From Myotis daubentonii (lineage: Eukaryota; Chordata; Mammalia; Chiroptera; Vespertilionidae): a stretch of 64,000 bases of DNA. Positions 31,741 through 44,164 of this stretch are shown here, in pieces (the stretch's first letter is position 1; each line of letters starts with the position of its first letter). The notes under the pieces were generated by a model. The model had not been told where the DNA came from and did no database searches. It was given only the letters and a program-made list of their open reading frames with translations. The stretch lies in NCBI RefSeq assembly GCF_963259705.1, contig NC_081847.1:74901469-74965468 (forward strand). Direction: 5' to 3'. Both the position numbers and the translations under genes were made by a program.

Positions 31741-31975
31741 CAGTGATGGCGAACCTATGACACGCGTGTCAGAGGTGACACGCGAACTCATTTTTTTGGT
31801 TGATTTTTCTTTGTTAAATGGCATTTAAATATATAAAATAAATATCAGAAATATAAGTCTTTGTTTTACTATGGTTGCAAATATCAAAAAATTTCTTTAT
31901 GTGACACGGCACCAGAGTTAAGTTGGGGTTTTTCAAAATGCTGACACACCAAGCTCAAAAGGTTCACCATCACTG
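31741..31975. mobile_element. hAT MITE, bat type
   Basis: 235 bp, ends CAGTGATGGCGAACC / GGTTCACCATCACTG. Perfect 8-bp TSD TTCTAGGG (31733-31740 and 31976-31983). Carries ACACGCGTGT palindrome. Sister copy of 11051-11283. Confidence 0.95.
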
Positions 31976-31983
31976 TTCTAGGG

Positions 31984-33029
31984 GGAGCCCTTAGGCGCAG
32001 AGATGCCAGCAGTTTGCAGTTAGTGAGAGCATTCTGAAAGGCTGAGGATGGGGCAGGGCACCCAGAGTTCTGCTACCCGCCTCCAAGGTGGGTGATCTTA
32101 ACTAATGAGAGCCAACCAGAGCAGGGCCATGGGAAAGGCTGCCCTGTTGGTGACTGTGGATGGAAGTGGGAACAGGGGAAAATCAATTCTTTAGCTTCAA
32201 TACTGCCTAAGCTAAACAGACCTAGGGTGTCCAAGGTAATGGCAGTGACCAGCCCAAAAGATGCTGCCACTATGGCTGGTCTTTTTAGCTAGGGATGGCT
32301 CATGGCAGACCAATCCCAAGAGAGGAGAGATGAGTGAGCTGAAGATATGGAAAGCCCCAGGTCCTTTTGAATATAAACTCTCCCTGTGGTTGGGAAACTG
32401 TTCTGCAACAATTCTAAGCCTTTGATATACACGCGCAAAGCAAGAGTCACTTGGGGATGGAAAATGTAACAGACTCGGCTGGTCTTCTTGAGACACATGA
32501 TGTACTGCATAGTAAACAGGAAGCAGGCATCTGTATCTGCTGCCTCTTTGCTCCTTGGCCATTTCCACTGCATCCCTGTCCCCAAACCTGGTGCCGATGC
32601 CACATATAAAGTCAGTTTTTCTAACAGAAATAGAAATCAGGTCACAATCATTTAACTACAGGTGCCAGTCATCCCCAGAGACAAAGACTACATCACATAT
32701 CCAGATGGTCCTGGGTTTACTAGCCAAACTATTCCAATGCCAAATTCCTAATGAGATCATGTGTGGGGAGGGCAGTTCACTTAAGCAAGACTCCTCTGCT
32801 CATTTTGACTTGCCATGTGTAAGAACAAGGCATTGACGAACTATAATTGACTTCCCTTATAAAAACTTGTGTAACTAACTCATGAAATCCAGCTCTGGGG
32901 CAAGCAGAGTCCTTGTGGATAACCTGTGAACAATGAAATTCAGGCTTCATAGTTTGATATCTGTGCTCTATGATCCAGCTTCCACCACCAGGAACACGGT
33001 GATATCCCTATAAAGTTCTCCCTGATACT
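31984..33029. other. Unassigned sequence
   Basis: No gene or family. Frames of ~60-118 codons around 32200-32600 lie on both strands in overlapping positions, hence chance. Confidence 0.4.
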
Positions 33030-33570
33030 CTGTGGTTCTCAAAGCGTGGTGTCTAGACCAGCCGCATTAGTAGTAGCAGCACAAATGCAAAATTGGGGGG
33101 TGGTACCCCCTCATATCTACTATCTCAGTCAGTTCAGGCTGCTATAGCAGAATACGGTAGACTGGCTGGCTTAAAGAACTGAAGTTTATTTCTTATAGTT
33201 CTGGAGGCATCCACAGATCTGGTGTCTTGTGAGAGCTCTCTTCCTGGTTTGCAAGTGGTCATGTTCTCATTGTGTCCTCACACCATGGAGAGCGGAGAGA
33301 GAGGGAGAGAAAGCTCTCCTGCTCTTATTATAAGGGCACCGATCCCATCCATGGGGGTTCCATTATCATGACCTAATTACTTCCTAACGGTCCATATCCG
33401 AATATCATATCACATTAGGAGTTGGGTTTCTCCATATGAATTTTGGAAAGACACAAACATTCAGTCCATAACACCTACTGGATCAGAAACTTTGGGTGTG
33501 GGGTCCAGACACCTGTGTTGTAACAAACCCTCGAGGCGATTGCTTTTCACATTCAAGCTGTGGAACACTG
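33030..33570. repeat. MER5A hAT MITE split by MLT1 LTR
   Basis: Left half: GTGGTTCTCAAAGCGTGG, CAGCAGC-type words, TACCCCCTCATATCTAC. Right half from 33474: CCTACTGGATCAGAAACTTT, GGGGTCCAGACACCTG, TAACAAACCC, ending TGGAACACTG. Broken at the same CCTAC position as the copy at 15990. Confidence 0.85.
33121..33473 (-). mobile_element. MLT1-type MaLR solo LTR (minus)
   Basis: On minus strand starts TGTTATGGACTGAATGTTTG, through TTCATATGGAGAAACCC, AATTAGGTCATGATAATGG and ATAAGAGCAGGAGAGC, to a CAGCCTGAACTGACTGAGATA end. 5-bp TSD TCTAC (33116-33120) versus CCTAC (33474-33478), 4 of 5. ERVL-MaLR LTR, no genes. Confidence 0.85.
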
Positions 33571-33884
33571 GTCTAGACTGACAGGCAGAATTCTCCACCT
33601 CCTGCCTCCTCATTTCTCTGTCACATTCCCAAGTGGTGCTATTGCCTGGGGAGATCCAGGCAGTCAGGACTTGTCAAACTTCCAAGGATGTTGTATTCAA
33701 AATTTTATGAGTCAGATGGGTTTTATTATCATGAAAAAGTGTTGGCAGCAGGTCTGGGGATGAGAGCTGCCCCTCCCAGACACACTGATGAATGTCCCCT
33801 GGGCTACATTTACCAGGCAAAGATCTTAGCCTTTAAGAGCTGAGGAGTTTCCTCCCCTCATTTGTCTTTACCTAGAAATAACTG
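33571..33884. other. Unassigned sequence
   Basis: No gene or family. Confidence 0.4.
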
Positions 33885-36800
33885 TTTTAAATAAACATTT
33901 AATATAGAATACCAGGCATATAGAAATGTGTACAAATATAATATGTTTTCATAAACCCAGGTAATCACTATGCAGATCAAGAAACAGAATATAGCTTCCG
34001 TAATAATTAACAATTTTTACATCTTCCACCAACAGTTAGTTTTACCTGTTTTAATACTTTACATGAAAGAAAGCACTCAGTATGGTATCTCTTTGTTTCT
34101 TCCTTCTTTCACTCAGCATTGTAGCTGGGAAATTCACTGAATATAGCAGGAGTATGGGAGTTTCAAATACTCTACATCTTCATCAGCACTTGGTATTGTC
34201 TGTTTTTCTCATTTTAACTATTGGTGAGAGTCTATAGATATCTTACAGTGGTTCAAATTTGCATTTTATTAATGAATAATGAGGTTAAACATCTTTTAAT
34301 ATGCTTATTGGCTACTTGGATATCCTCTCCCATGAAAGACTTGTTCAAGTTTAAGACTGATTCCTATTGGGTTTTCTGTGGTTTTTTTCTCTCACTGGTT
34401 TGTCGAAGTGCTTTCTATGCTCTGGCTAAGAGTCCTTGTAGAAGATGTGTATTTTAAATGTCTTCTACCCTGTTGCTTACATTTTCACACTCTTGATGGT
34501 CCATTTTGAAAACGACACATTCCTAATTTTAATAATGATCAATTTAACAGTCTTCCCTATAATGGGTCATGTTGTATCTTCCTTAAGAAATGTTGGCTTC
34601 CTCTAAGGTCATGAAAATATTCTTGAGTTCATATTACAAAGTTCCATTGTTTTTACCTTTTACATTTAGAACTATAGTGCATCTGGAATTGATTTTTGTG
34701 TTTTATATGTGATACAACTACAGATGTTTTTTTTTCCATATGAATATCCAATTGGCCCCATATGATTTATTGAAGGGGTATCCTTTCTGCACTGCAGTGC
34801 AGTGTCACAACTGTCATCAATCAAGTGGACACGTGTGTTTGGATCTATTTCTGGATATCTATTTGCTCCATACCTATTTTGTCTTGTGCCAATACCACAC
34901 TGTCTTAGTTACTGTAGCTTTAAAATAAATCTTGATATTGAGAGTGTAAGTCTTCCAACCTTGCTCCTTTTCAAAATTATCTTGGCAATTCTGGGCCTTC
35001 AATATTTCCAAATAAATAATAGAATCAGTTGGTCATTTCTGCATGCATACACACATATGCATACACACACACCCTGTAGACATGCATACAAATCCTGCTA
35101 TTTTTAATGGGATTGAATTAAACCTGGATGATTTGAGGGAAATAAATGAATTTTCCAATGTATGAACATGTTATACCCCTCAGTTTATTTATAGTTTCCT
35201 GTGCATAGATCTTGTACAGTTTTTTATTCATTCCCAGGTATTTGAGTGTTTTTATATCATTGTAAACTAAAGCACTTAATTTCTTTTATTTTCTATTTGT
35301 TCATTGTAACAGATATATAATTGATTCTTGACATTGACTTTTAGCTCAATGGTCATGCAAAATTCACTTATTAATTTTTGTAGTATATCTGTATTGTTTT
35401 GAATTTTCTACATGCATATCATGTCAACAAATAATGATAGTTTTATTTATTTCTACCCAATCGTTATGCCTTTTATCTTTTACTTGACTTATTGCATTGG
35501 CTAGGACTTCATTATAATTTTGACTAAAAATGGAAGAGTGGCCATCCTCAGCTTATTACAAAGTTCATTATATTGCCATTAAGTATTATGTGATGTTTGG
35601 GGCTGGATTTTTTATAGATTTTACTCATCAGCTTTTATAAATTTGCTTTTATTCTTACATTGCTGAGAGTTTTTATAATAATTAGGAGTTGAACTTTCTG
35701 GATGCTTTTACTGCATCTTAAGATGATTAAATATTTTTCTTTTTTTATACCAGTACTATGATAAATAATATGATTCTTTTAAAATATTAAACCAACCTTG
35801 CATTCCTGGAATAAATACAACCTTATCTAGGTGTACTACTGTCTTTAGACATTAGTTGGCGTGATTTGCTCATATTCTGTTTAGAATTTTTTAACCTGTA
35901 TAGAAAAATTGGCCCAACGTTTCCCTTGTGTATAATGTTCTTGTTAAAGTTTATTAACCTCATAGTACCCATACTCTTCTGTTTCTATTTTCTGAAATAC
36001 TTGTATAATATTGGTATTATTTCTTCCATAAATGTTTTTAAAATTTCACTGGTAAACTAATCAACACTTGAAGATCTTTTTGCGTATGTGTTAGAAGATT
36101 ATAAATCAGCAGTTTAAATATCTTTAGCAACACGTGACAATGCAGATAGTCCCTTTCCTATTGGGTCAATCTAAATTATGCTTTCCTTGGAATTTTCATA
36201 ATTCTTCTACTTTTTAATGTATTAGCATAAAGTTATAATTATATTCTCTACATCAGTGTACTCTATGTTCATATCCCTTCCCTGATATAAAATTGTAATT
36301 TGTATCTTTTTTAATTCTTACCTGATTAGTCTTTCTGGAGATTTGTCTATTTTATTTATCTTTCAGAGAATCAACTTTTTAAATTTCTCTCTTGCATATT
36401 TGTTTTCTAGTTTTTTAAATTACATTTTAATTATTTTCTCTTTTGCATATTCTTTGGGTTTAATTTGTTCTTTTTCTAACTTATTGAGATAAATACTAGA
36501 ATCATGAATTTCTAGCTTTTCTTATTTTCTAACACATGGATACAGGACTATAAATTTTCTGCTTGCCACAACTTTAGCTGCATTCCAAATGTTTTTATAT
36601 GTCCCGTTTTTATTATCATTCATTCCAAAGAAATATCTAATTGTCACTATAATTCATTCCTTGACACATAGATTATTTAGAAATCAATTGTGTAATTTTC
36701 AAATATTTGAGCATTTCTAATTTTTTTATTTTTGTTACTTATTTATGGCTCAATTCCACTCTGGTCAAAGGACATGTGCTAAATAGCTTTAAATATGGTA

Positions 36801-38130
36801 AAACTTAATTCCTGTCTCAAAATATAATCATTTTTACTTAATAGTACATGTGTGCTATTAGAAAGTCTCATGTTAATATTTAATTAGTATTCAATTAAGT
36901 CAGCTAGGTTTCATCAATTAAGTAAATTAGGCTAATTTATGTAAATTTGGTCAAGTATAGTAACCAGATCTTCTTTGTCCTTACTGATTTTTTAAAAATA
37001 TGTATTTTTATTATTTCAGAAAGGAAGGGAGAGGGAGAGAGAGATAGAAACATCAATGATGAGAGAGAATCATTGATCCCCCTACTTGGGATTGAGCCTG
37101 TAACCCCAGTCATGTGCCCTTTACCGGGATGGAACCTGAGACCTTTCAGTCCTCAGGCCGATGCTCTATCCATGGAGCCAAATCAGCTAGGGCTGTCCTT
37201 ACTGGTTTTTAAATCAGTTTGTCCTTTCACCTCTGATAAAACTATATTAAAGCTACATTTTTAGCTACACATTCCTTTCTCTTCTTTTACAAGTTACCCT
37301 AGATTACACCTCCTTGAATTATTAGTTTTATAGAAGTTAGTACTTTTATTACTTCCCAGATATCATGAGACTCCTAGAATACTCAACTCTATTTATATTT
37401 CTCTCTCCTTTTTGTTTCAATGTTGCTATGACAAAACATTATTACCATTCCTTGTATAGTTAATATTAATTCAGATGTGCTCTCATATGTACCCCTCCTA
37501 CGGCTCTTTATTCTTTCCTAATTTTCATGTTTTTATCTAGGATCAATTTCCTTCTTCAAAAGAACATGCTTTATCATTTTTCCTTTAGTGTAAGACTACT
37601 GGTACAAATTACCTCAGGTTTTATTTATGTGAAAATGTATTTTTTTTACCTTAACTATTAAAGAATATTTTTCTGGATATAGAATTCTAGGTTGGCAGTT
37701 ATTTTCCTGAATATTTTAAAGTCATTGTTCCATTGCATTATGACTTGCATAATTTCTGCTAAGAAGTCTGTTCTAAACATTATTTTTACACCTTCGAAGA
37801 TAATATGCTTTCTTTCCTTTGATTATGTATAAGATTTTTTTATCTTTATATTTTATTTTCACCAGTTTTATGGTGATGAACCAAATGTGGTTTTCTCTGG
37901 GTTCATCTTCTTAATCAATTACAGATGGTATCTTGAATCATATTTGGAAAATGCTTGATTATTAATCTCTTCAAATGTTTCTTCTCCATTTTCTTTCCTC
38001 CCATCTTTTGAAATTCCAGTTAAACATATGCATTCATCATATCTCATATGATTCTTATGCTTCTCTATATTTTCCATCTTTAGTAAAATTACTTAACAAT
38101 TCTGAGATTTCCATTCAGCATTTGGACAGA
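33885..38130 (-). mobile_element. Long ancient L1M (minus), near full length, decayed
   Basis: AT-rich, antisense L1 landmarks in order from 3' UTR to 5': TTCACTCAGCATTGTAGC, TATTGCCTTGT-like words, TATTTCTGGATATCTATTTG, ATACCACACTGTCTTAGTTA, TTCCTGTGCATAGATCTTG, CATTCCCAGGTATTTGAG, ACCTTGCATTCCTGGAATAA, GCTGCATTCCAAATG and CTCAAATTTGGC-type segments. Interrupted by a Ves at 36987-37194. Every frame is broken by stops. Span about 4.0 kb without the Ves. Left edge and the region after 37265 are uncertain. Confidence 0.7.
36987..37194 (-). mobile_element. Ves-related SINE (minus) in L1M
   Basis: A/T tail at left, GAGAGGGAGAGAGAGATAGA, AATGATGAGAGAGAATCATT, GATTGAGCCTGTAACCCC, CGATGCTCTATCCATGG-GCCAAATCAGC. 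TSD GTCCTTACTG at 36977-36986 and 37195-37204. Confidence 0.9.
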
Positions 38131-38269
38131 AGGATATTAATAGCCTCACAGAGTGTTGTTTTGTTATGTTTTTAATGAAGCTTATGTAAAGTGTTCATCC
38201 AGTGCTTGTTAGACAACAGTCACTCGGTAAATATTAAGTCTCTTTACCTTTCAATGCTGGCATCTTATT

Positions 38270-38425
38270 GCTCAATAATGTTGATGGCAATGATGGTTAC
38301 ACTTTATCAAGCTTTTACTATGAGAGAAGCAGGACTTTAAGTCTTTGACATATATTATTTCTACTTTCTTTACAGCAATCCTATGAACTAGCACCATTAT
38401 ATTTATGCTAGAGATAAGAAACTGA
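38270..38425 (-). repeat. MIR-type fragment (minus)
   Basis: ATCAAGCTTTTACTATGAG, TCTACTTTCTTTACAGCAAT, CCTATGAACTAGCACC and AGAAACTGAAGCACATAG. Decayed antisense MIRb. Confidence 0.55.
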
Positions 38426-38429
38426 AGCA

Positions 38430-38520
38430 CATAGAAATAAAGGAGCTTGATTAGCTAGGTGGTTCTGGCTCAGGGTCTGCCATGAGGTTGCAGTCACACT
38501 GTCACCCCCAACTCCATCAC
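38430..38520. repeat. Old LTR-like fragment
   Basis: TTAGCTAGGTGGTTCTGGCT, CAGGGTCTGCCATGAGG and TTGCAGTCACACTGTCACC belong to the inner part of the family seen at 16085 and 28675. Confidence 0.5.
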
Positions 38521-39269
38521 CTAAAAGATAAATTTGAATTGATTGTAAAAATATACAGTTGAACCACATGAAACTGAAATTTTTTGACCTACAGAAATGT
38601 CACTTTTATATGGTTCAACCTAATAATTTATGTTTCCCAGACTCCCTGACTGAGATGATACAGAAAAATCCAATAGAGAGGATTTCAATCTTACTAAAGC
38701 AAAAGATATTTTTTTATTGCTACTCACCTCCTTGATGTGGTCAGAGCTATGGGGGCAAGGCCAGAACTCAAGAAAGCAACATCTGGATGGAGCAGGAGGA
38801 ATCAATTTTTTTGTGGTCTTGTGATAAATTAGCAAATGGGACCTCAAGAATCAGGGACCAAAAAAGACTCTTCTTCCTCAGTCACCCCACTGCTCTCTGC
38901 CCTCCCCTTCTTCTCTCTCGATGTCCTATCCCAATCCACCTATTCAGTCTGGTTTGTGTCCTGTAGGGATGTGGAGGAGTCATGTTGCATCATCTGGAAT
39001 TTCCCAGAATATTTTCTGGTTTTCATAAAATCTTCATTTTAAACCAGCATTGTGGCTATTTCAGGATTCACAAAATAGTGATTGCAGAACAGAATTGACC
39101 CTCATGGGGACAGTCCTTGCTCTAAGGAGGAAGTCTCAGAGTTGAAGCCATCATAGAAATGGGAATACCTAAATGTCCACCAATAAATGAAACTAAATTC
39201 TTCCAGTGTAATGTTATGCAGCATTTAAAAGAAGTAAATAGGGTCATGTGTACTTGCATGGAAAATACT
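38521..39269. other. Unassigned sequence
   Basis: No gene or family. Confidence 0.4.
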
Positions 39270-39506
39270 CCAGTCCTGGCTGGTGTGACTCAGTTGGTTG
39301 AAGCATCGTCCCATGCACCAAAAGGTCTCAGGTTCAATTCCTGATCAGGACACATACCCAGGTTGTGCATTCAATCCCCAGTCAGGGCGAATACAGGAGG
39401 AAACTGATCAATGTTTCTCTCATTCTCTCTCCCTCTCCTTTTCTCTATCTGTAGAATCAGTGGGAACGTATCCTCCAGTGAGAATTAAAAAAAACGAACA
39501 AACTTC
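39270..39506 (+). mobile_element. Ves SINE
   Basis: CCTGGCTGGTGTGACTCAGT head, GGTTCAATTCCTGATCAGG B-box region, TCTCTC/CTCTCC part, tail with GTATCCTCCAGTGAG. Likely TSD AAAATACT (39262-39269) versus AAAATACC (39507-39514). Confidence 0.88.
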
Positions 39507-39519
39507 AAAATACCTTGTG

Positions 39520-39610
39520 AAGTAAAAAAAAAAAAAAAGTACATGGCAGATCAATGTGTAGAGTGGAGTGTGTGTGTGTGTGTGTGTATTAAACAGAAAG
39601 TATCTGGAAG
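39520..39610. repeat. Poly-A and (TG)n simple repeats
   Basis: A15 run at ~39524 and (TG)9 at 39569-39588. Probably polymorphic. Confidence 0.85.
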
Positions 39611-41164
39611 AAAAAAAACTCTAAAATAATGACAGTAGTCATCCCTGGGCAGAAAAGGTATTGGAGAGGAAGGTTAAGGCAAAGACTTTGGCAGTAACTG
39701 TAATGCTTGATTTTGCTAAAAATCAAAAAATATTCATGTTTTCTTGTGTAATTAAAAAGAAGCAATTTTTAAAGTTACAACACATTTTTTTTGCAAAAGG
39801 CTAATATATAAAGTTAAGAGCTATTCCAGTTTGGTTTCATCAAAAGAAGACCGAGGTGAGGATTCAAATGCAGTTGTTTTATGTAGGAGGTAATCCTAGG
39901 ATATACCAATAAAAGAGTGAAGTGAGACAGAGAATGGAAAGTAGTCAGTAAAGTATGTTATCAAGCAAGCTACCACATGGGCATCTGGCGTGCAATCTGC
40001 TGAGAAACACGCCCCTCAAAGTCATCTCACCTGAGGAGCAGGGAAATGGAGTGTTGGTGCACCAAATTCCATCACTCATTGCTGGGGGCTGCTCCTGAGG
40101 AACATTCATTCTGTAGCACTTCCGGCCTGCCACACAGCTGGGCCAAGTGGCCCTGATGGCCAGAGAACCCCTGTAAGGAAAGAAATGAAGAGACTGGCAA
40201 TTGGAAGCTGGGCTTCCATGCACTTGAGTGATAAGGATGAGGAGATTTGGACAAGACACCAGTAACATTGGTAAGAGCCATTCCACACCCCATTGTAAGT
40301 CAGTGTTGTTCAGGCAGCCTCTGAGGTTCTCTCTGGAATATCTGAGCTGGGTGACACCTTTCAGGGACAGCAATGTCTCTGATGCAGGTTCCCAACACTC
40401 CTCATGAGTAGACCTCCACAAGGGTATTAGCTTTCTGCTTGGGAAAACCCAGCCAGCCAACCTCTCTGACTTTCATAGGAAGCGCCAATGTCTCAGCTTC
40501 CCCTACAGGAAATGAAAACAGACAGACATAGTAACCCTTTCTTCTTCAGGCATTGGCTACAGACGAATTAGATAACACAACCATTAAATCCTAAGTGCCA
40601 CTTTTTATAAGATTCAGCCATCCAAGTGACCAGGGAAGAAGGAGGTTAAAAACCTAGATGCAAACCAAACTTTTCCTAATTGTACAACAGGGACCAGTCA
40701 GTGTCCCTCTCTAAACGTACGAAGTGGCAACAGCGACCTCATAGGCTCGAGTGATATGCACATACAGACCTAGAAAGGACTCATAGAGCACAATCCTTGG
40801 CACATGGTCAATATTCAACCAATGTCCACAGGCCCAGAAACTGAATTTTTAAAATTTTTATTTTACACCTGCTGTTTTCTGAACTTTGTTCTTGGGGCCG
40901 TGGGAAAGAAACGAAGAGGGGCCTCAGGTCTCCGCAAGCAGCTGTAATGTGTCTTCACGAATCACGCGGTCTGAGTCTTCAGACAGGAAATCAGGTCCCT
41001 TGGGGCTCAAAAGGCTGCAGCCGGGAATGCAGAGGTGGAACCCAAAGGAGAAACTGTTTGGGAGAGGGGACAGTCTGTGACCCTGTAACCTTGGGCATCA
41101 GGGAAGTGCCCCCCCTGTCCCCTCGCATGTCCAGGCCAGCTAATCTGAGTGCAGCAAACCTGCT
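39611..41164. other. Unassigned sequence
   Basis: No gene or family recognised. An open frame of 171 codons on the minus strand (39945-40460) has no domain and is covered by other frames; not called. Confidence 0.4.
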
Positions 41165-41480
41165 TCTATTGACCAGCCTTGCTCTGATTTAAATTTCAAA
41201 CAGCCCACGATTTTATTCTCTCCTCACCAGCCCTGAAAGCTAACCATTATGGATTTTACAGGCCTCGGAGCCCTCGGCTCACACACTCAATTTGCACAAT
41301 CTTTGCATAAGGAAAGAGGCAGTCGATGCAAACTGAATTAATTGTAATTGACCATAATATGCTTACAGAAATGCCAAGGAGTTTTCATTAGTAGATAAGC
41401 CCCAAAGTACCTCCGATGATTTAGATGTGCAGGAACATACTGCATGGCCACAGTTAATTACCAGACCTGCCACCGAAGGT
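41165..41480. promoter_or_regulatory. Candidate conserved noncoding element
   Basis: Non-repetitive, AT-biased with homeodomain-like clusters: CTGAATTAATTGTAATTGAC has two TAATT words in opposite orientation. Also TCTTTGCATAAGG (POU-like) and CACAGTTAATTACC. Inference from texture; needs alignment. Confidence 0.25.
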
Positions 41481-41789
41481 GCTTCATCAAACCCTGGCAG
41501 AGGCCTTCCGAGGGCCAGTGACACCTCCAGGGACCGACATGTTTTGACTTCCTGTGAAGGGCTTTGAAGTTCACTGCCTGGGATGATGCAGGGCCAAGCT
41601 GTCCTGTCAGGCTCAGGCTGGGCTCCGCTTGCTGCCCTATGCTCTGAGTCCTTCCATCCCCTCCCTTGGAGCTGCTGGTCCCTCCCACCGATCCCCAGCC
41701 TCAGTCCTTCTCCAACAGTCACCACTGTGAAGGCTGATATTGAACTTGTGTCCTGACTCACAAAGGAGACTTTCATTCAAAACAAATTT

Positions 41790-41900
41790 TTTCAGCAAAC
41801 ATTTTCTAAGTGGCTCCTATGTGACAGCCTCCATACTAGGATTGGGGATACAATACAGACATGGACCTACCACATAGAGATTAAAATCCTGAAATAGAAA
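41790..41900 (-). repeat. L2 fragment (minus)
   Basis: CAGCAAACATTTTCTAAGTG, GACAGCCTCCATACTAGG and GGGGATACAATACAGACATG. Decayed antisense L2 immediately 5' of an L1 5' end. Confidence 0.6.
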
Positions 41901-41910
41901 GATTAACTAG

Positions 41911-43165
41911 GAGAACCAAGATGGTGGCGTAGGTAAAAACCTGTACTTGCTGCCACTCACAACCACACCAAAATTACAACTAAAAGACACAGAACAACTA
42001 TCATCCAGAACCACAGGAAAGCTGGCTGAGTGGAAGGACTATAACCAGAGGGATAAAGAAGAAAGCACATTGAGACTGGTAGGAGGTGTGGAGGTGCAGA
42101 ATGGGCTGGCATCCAGGGGCGCTGCTTTGTTAATCGGGAGGGAGATATAAGCTCCCGCTTGCTCTGAACTCCAGTTCCGGATGAGACTCTGGGGGACCCA
42201 GACACACATGGGGAGAAACTGGACTGTCTGGCATTGGGGCAGGGACACGAGGGTGGCTATCTTTCAGAGGGAGGTGCTCACAGTGGTCATTGTTCCTGCG
42301 CTGGGACCTCTCCGGTGCAGGGCTGACAGGCAGCCATTGCTATTTGCTCTGCCCTGGTGATTCCCTGAGACCCCGCCCCACCCAATTTACAACCCCACCC
42401 AAGCTCTATGCAGCAGCTTTTGCATATGAATGGCCTGTCCTTTCTCAGCCTAAAACCTGTCAAACAGGCAGCAGCTGGATCAGGGACCCCCAAAGCTATC
42501 AAAAGAAGGCCCAAAGCCAGCAGCAGCACCCTGCCTTGCTTCACAGCTGGGCCTCGTCTGGGCTTTTCCAAACATGATACAAAGAGGAGGAATCTGCAGA
42601 TCTCTCTGTAGATCCTGCTGGGTGGCCCCAGGCAGTGGCTGACTTTGCACCTCCTTGGAGATCCAAGAGCCAGTGTACCCAGTGGTCAGTATGAGACCTT
42701 ACCAGATTACAGCTCTTCACATTCATAAGTGACACACTCAAGGGGCAGACTCAGAGAGCACCAAAGCCCCACTGAAGCAAGTCCTGCTCCATAAGGGTGT
42801 CTCCTGCACAGCAGCTCTTCCATTGTAGACACAGCTGGTCCTCACAGCAATTAACTGGCCTGGAGGTCAATTCCTCCCAGTGATACCAATGGCAATCAAG
42901 GCTTAACTACAACAAGACTGTGCATACAGCCCACAAATGGGTGCACCAAGAGTGTCCACCTCAGGTGATTGGAGAGGCTGAGCCACTGGGCCCTATAGAA
43001 CACCTACCATACAAGGCCACTCTATCAACTCAAGGAGACTTAGCAGCTACCCAATACATAGAAACCAACACAGGGAAGCAGCCAAAATGTGGAGACAAAG
43101 AAACATGTCACAAATGAAAGAAATGGAAGAAAGCAAAATACTCAATGATATGGGAGGTCAGGAAG
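41911..43165 (+). mobile_element. L1 5' UTR plus ORF1 start, 3' part missing
   Basis: Starts GAGAACCAAGATGGTGGCGT, as mammalian L1 5' ends do. It has GCTGGCTGAGTGGAAGGAC and GGGGACCCAGACACACATGG, and ends with an ORF1-like N-terminus at 43087 (MWRQRNMSQMKEMEES-type words). Then the sequence loses all L1 similarity within ~60 codons (stop at 43192). An L1 with its 5' end but without 3' end is unusual. No TSD identified. Confidence 0.75.
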
Positions 43166-43885
43166 GTAAGATGGCATGTGACAGAAACATTTAAGGGTGG
43201 CAGGAATGAAATTGAGATGGATCCTCTATTTCCCTGAAGGACAGGTAGACTTACCTGCTGTGATACAGGGATTCAGTTGGAGATGGGGGCTGAAGAAAGT
43301 TAAGTAGACATTGAAAGATGAAGCACAGGGGGCTTCAGAAAAGCAATCAATGCGTAAGAAATTCTTTTCTCTGAAAATGTGCAAACTCTCCGTGAGGACA
43401 GAAGTAGCAAGCAGTGAGCCGGAGCACCTAGAGAGCCATGCAGAGTTTGATTTACACTGCGGCATGCCCACCGGCTGCCAGCCTCACCACACAACTGTTA
43501 TTTGCTTACTTCAGGGCTCCCCGGCTGTTCTCTAAAATCAAAGCTTCACTAATAACCATATTTAGCATTGAACAAATGCTTGGTATTTCCCGAGGACTTC
43601 ACAAGTAGTAATTAGTTAATAACCCAATGGAACTGAAGAAAAGGCACAGATCGGGAGTCTGCAAGAACCAGGTGACTTTCTTGTTCGTGGTGTAGGGTAA
43701 GGGTCCTAACACTGGGCATTGATGGTTGTGATTCTTAGAATTCAATACAATCTTTATGTGTATGAATGTGTGTGTGTGGAAACATGTGTGCACACCTGTG
43801 TGACTGTGAACATGCCTGGGGGAATATATGTGGGTAAAAACACCTTCATTGGGTCTTCATAAGGACATCTTGGCCAAAAAGATTA
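43166..43885. other. Unassigned sequence
   Basis: No family or gene. Confidence 0.4.
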
Positions 43886-43914
43886 AACACACACACACAC
43901 ACACACACACACAG
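43886..43914. repeat. (AC)n microsatellite
   Basis: About 14 AC units, uninterrupted. Confidence 0.97.
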
Positions 43915-43934
43915 CATTGAAGAAGTAGCTTCAG

Positions 43935-44110
43935 ATACAGGTTCAGGCAACTTGGGTTAGGAGCCAGGTTCAGATACCTACTGGCTGTCTGATTTTGTAC
44001 AAATCAACTCCCCTTTTAATGTCATAGTTTCTCTCATCTATAAAATAGGGTGAGTGCCTTTTTCTCAAGGTTGTAAAGATTACATGAAATCCTATAAGTA
44101 AAAGTCCTGC
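43935..44110 (+). repeat. MIR SINE (plus)
   Basis: CAGGTTCAGATACCTACTGG, GTCTGATTTTGTACAAATCA, AGTTTCTCTCATCTATAAAA, AAGGTTGTAAAGATTACATG. MIR order, 5' shortened. Confidence 0.75.
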
Positions 44111-44164
44111 CATAAGTCAGAATCGGTCAGTATCTTGACTCTCTGTCTTCCATCTCTTATTCAT

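Noticed and set aside
39945..40460. 171-codon minus-strand frame
   Set aside because: No domain; other frames overlap it on the same strand; composition ordinary.
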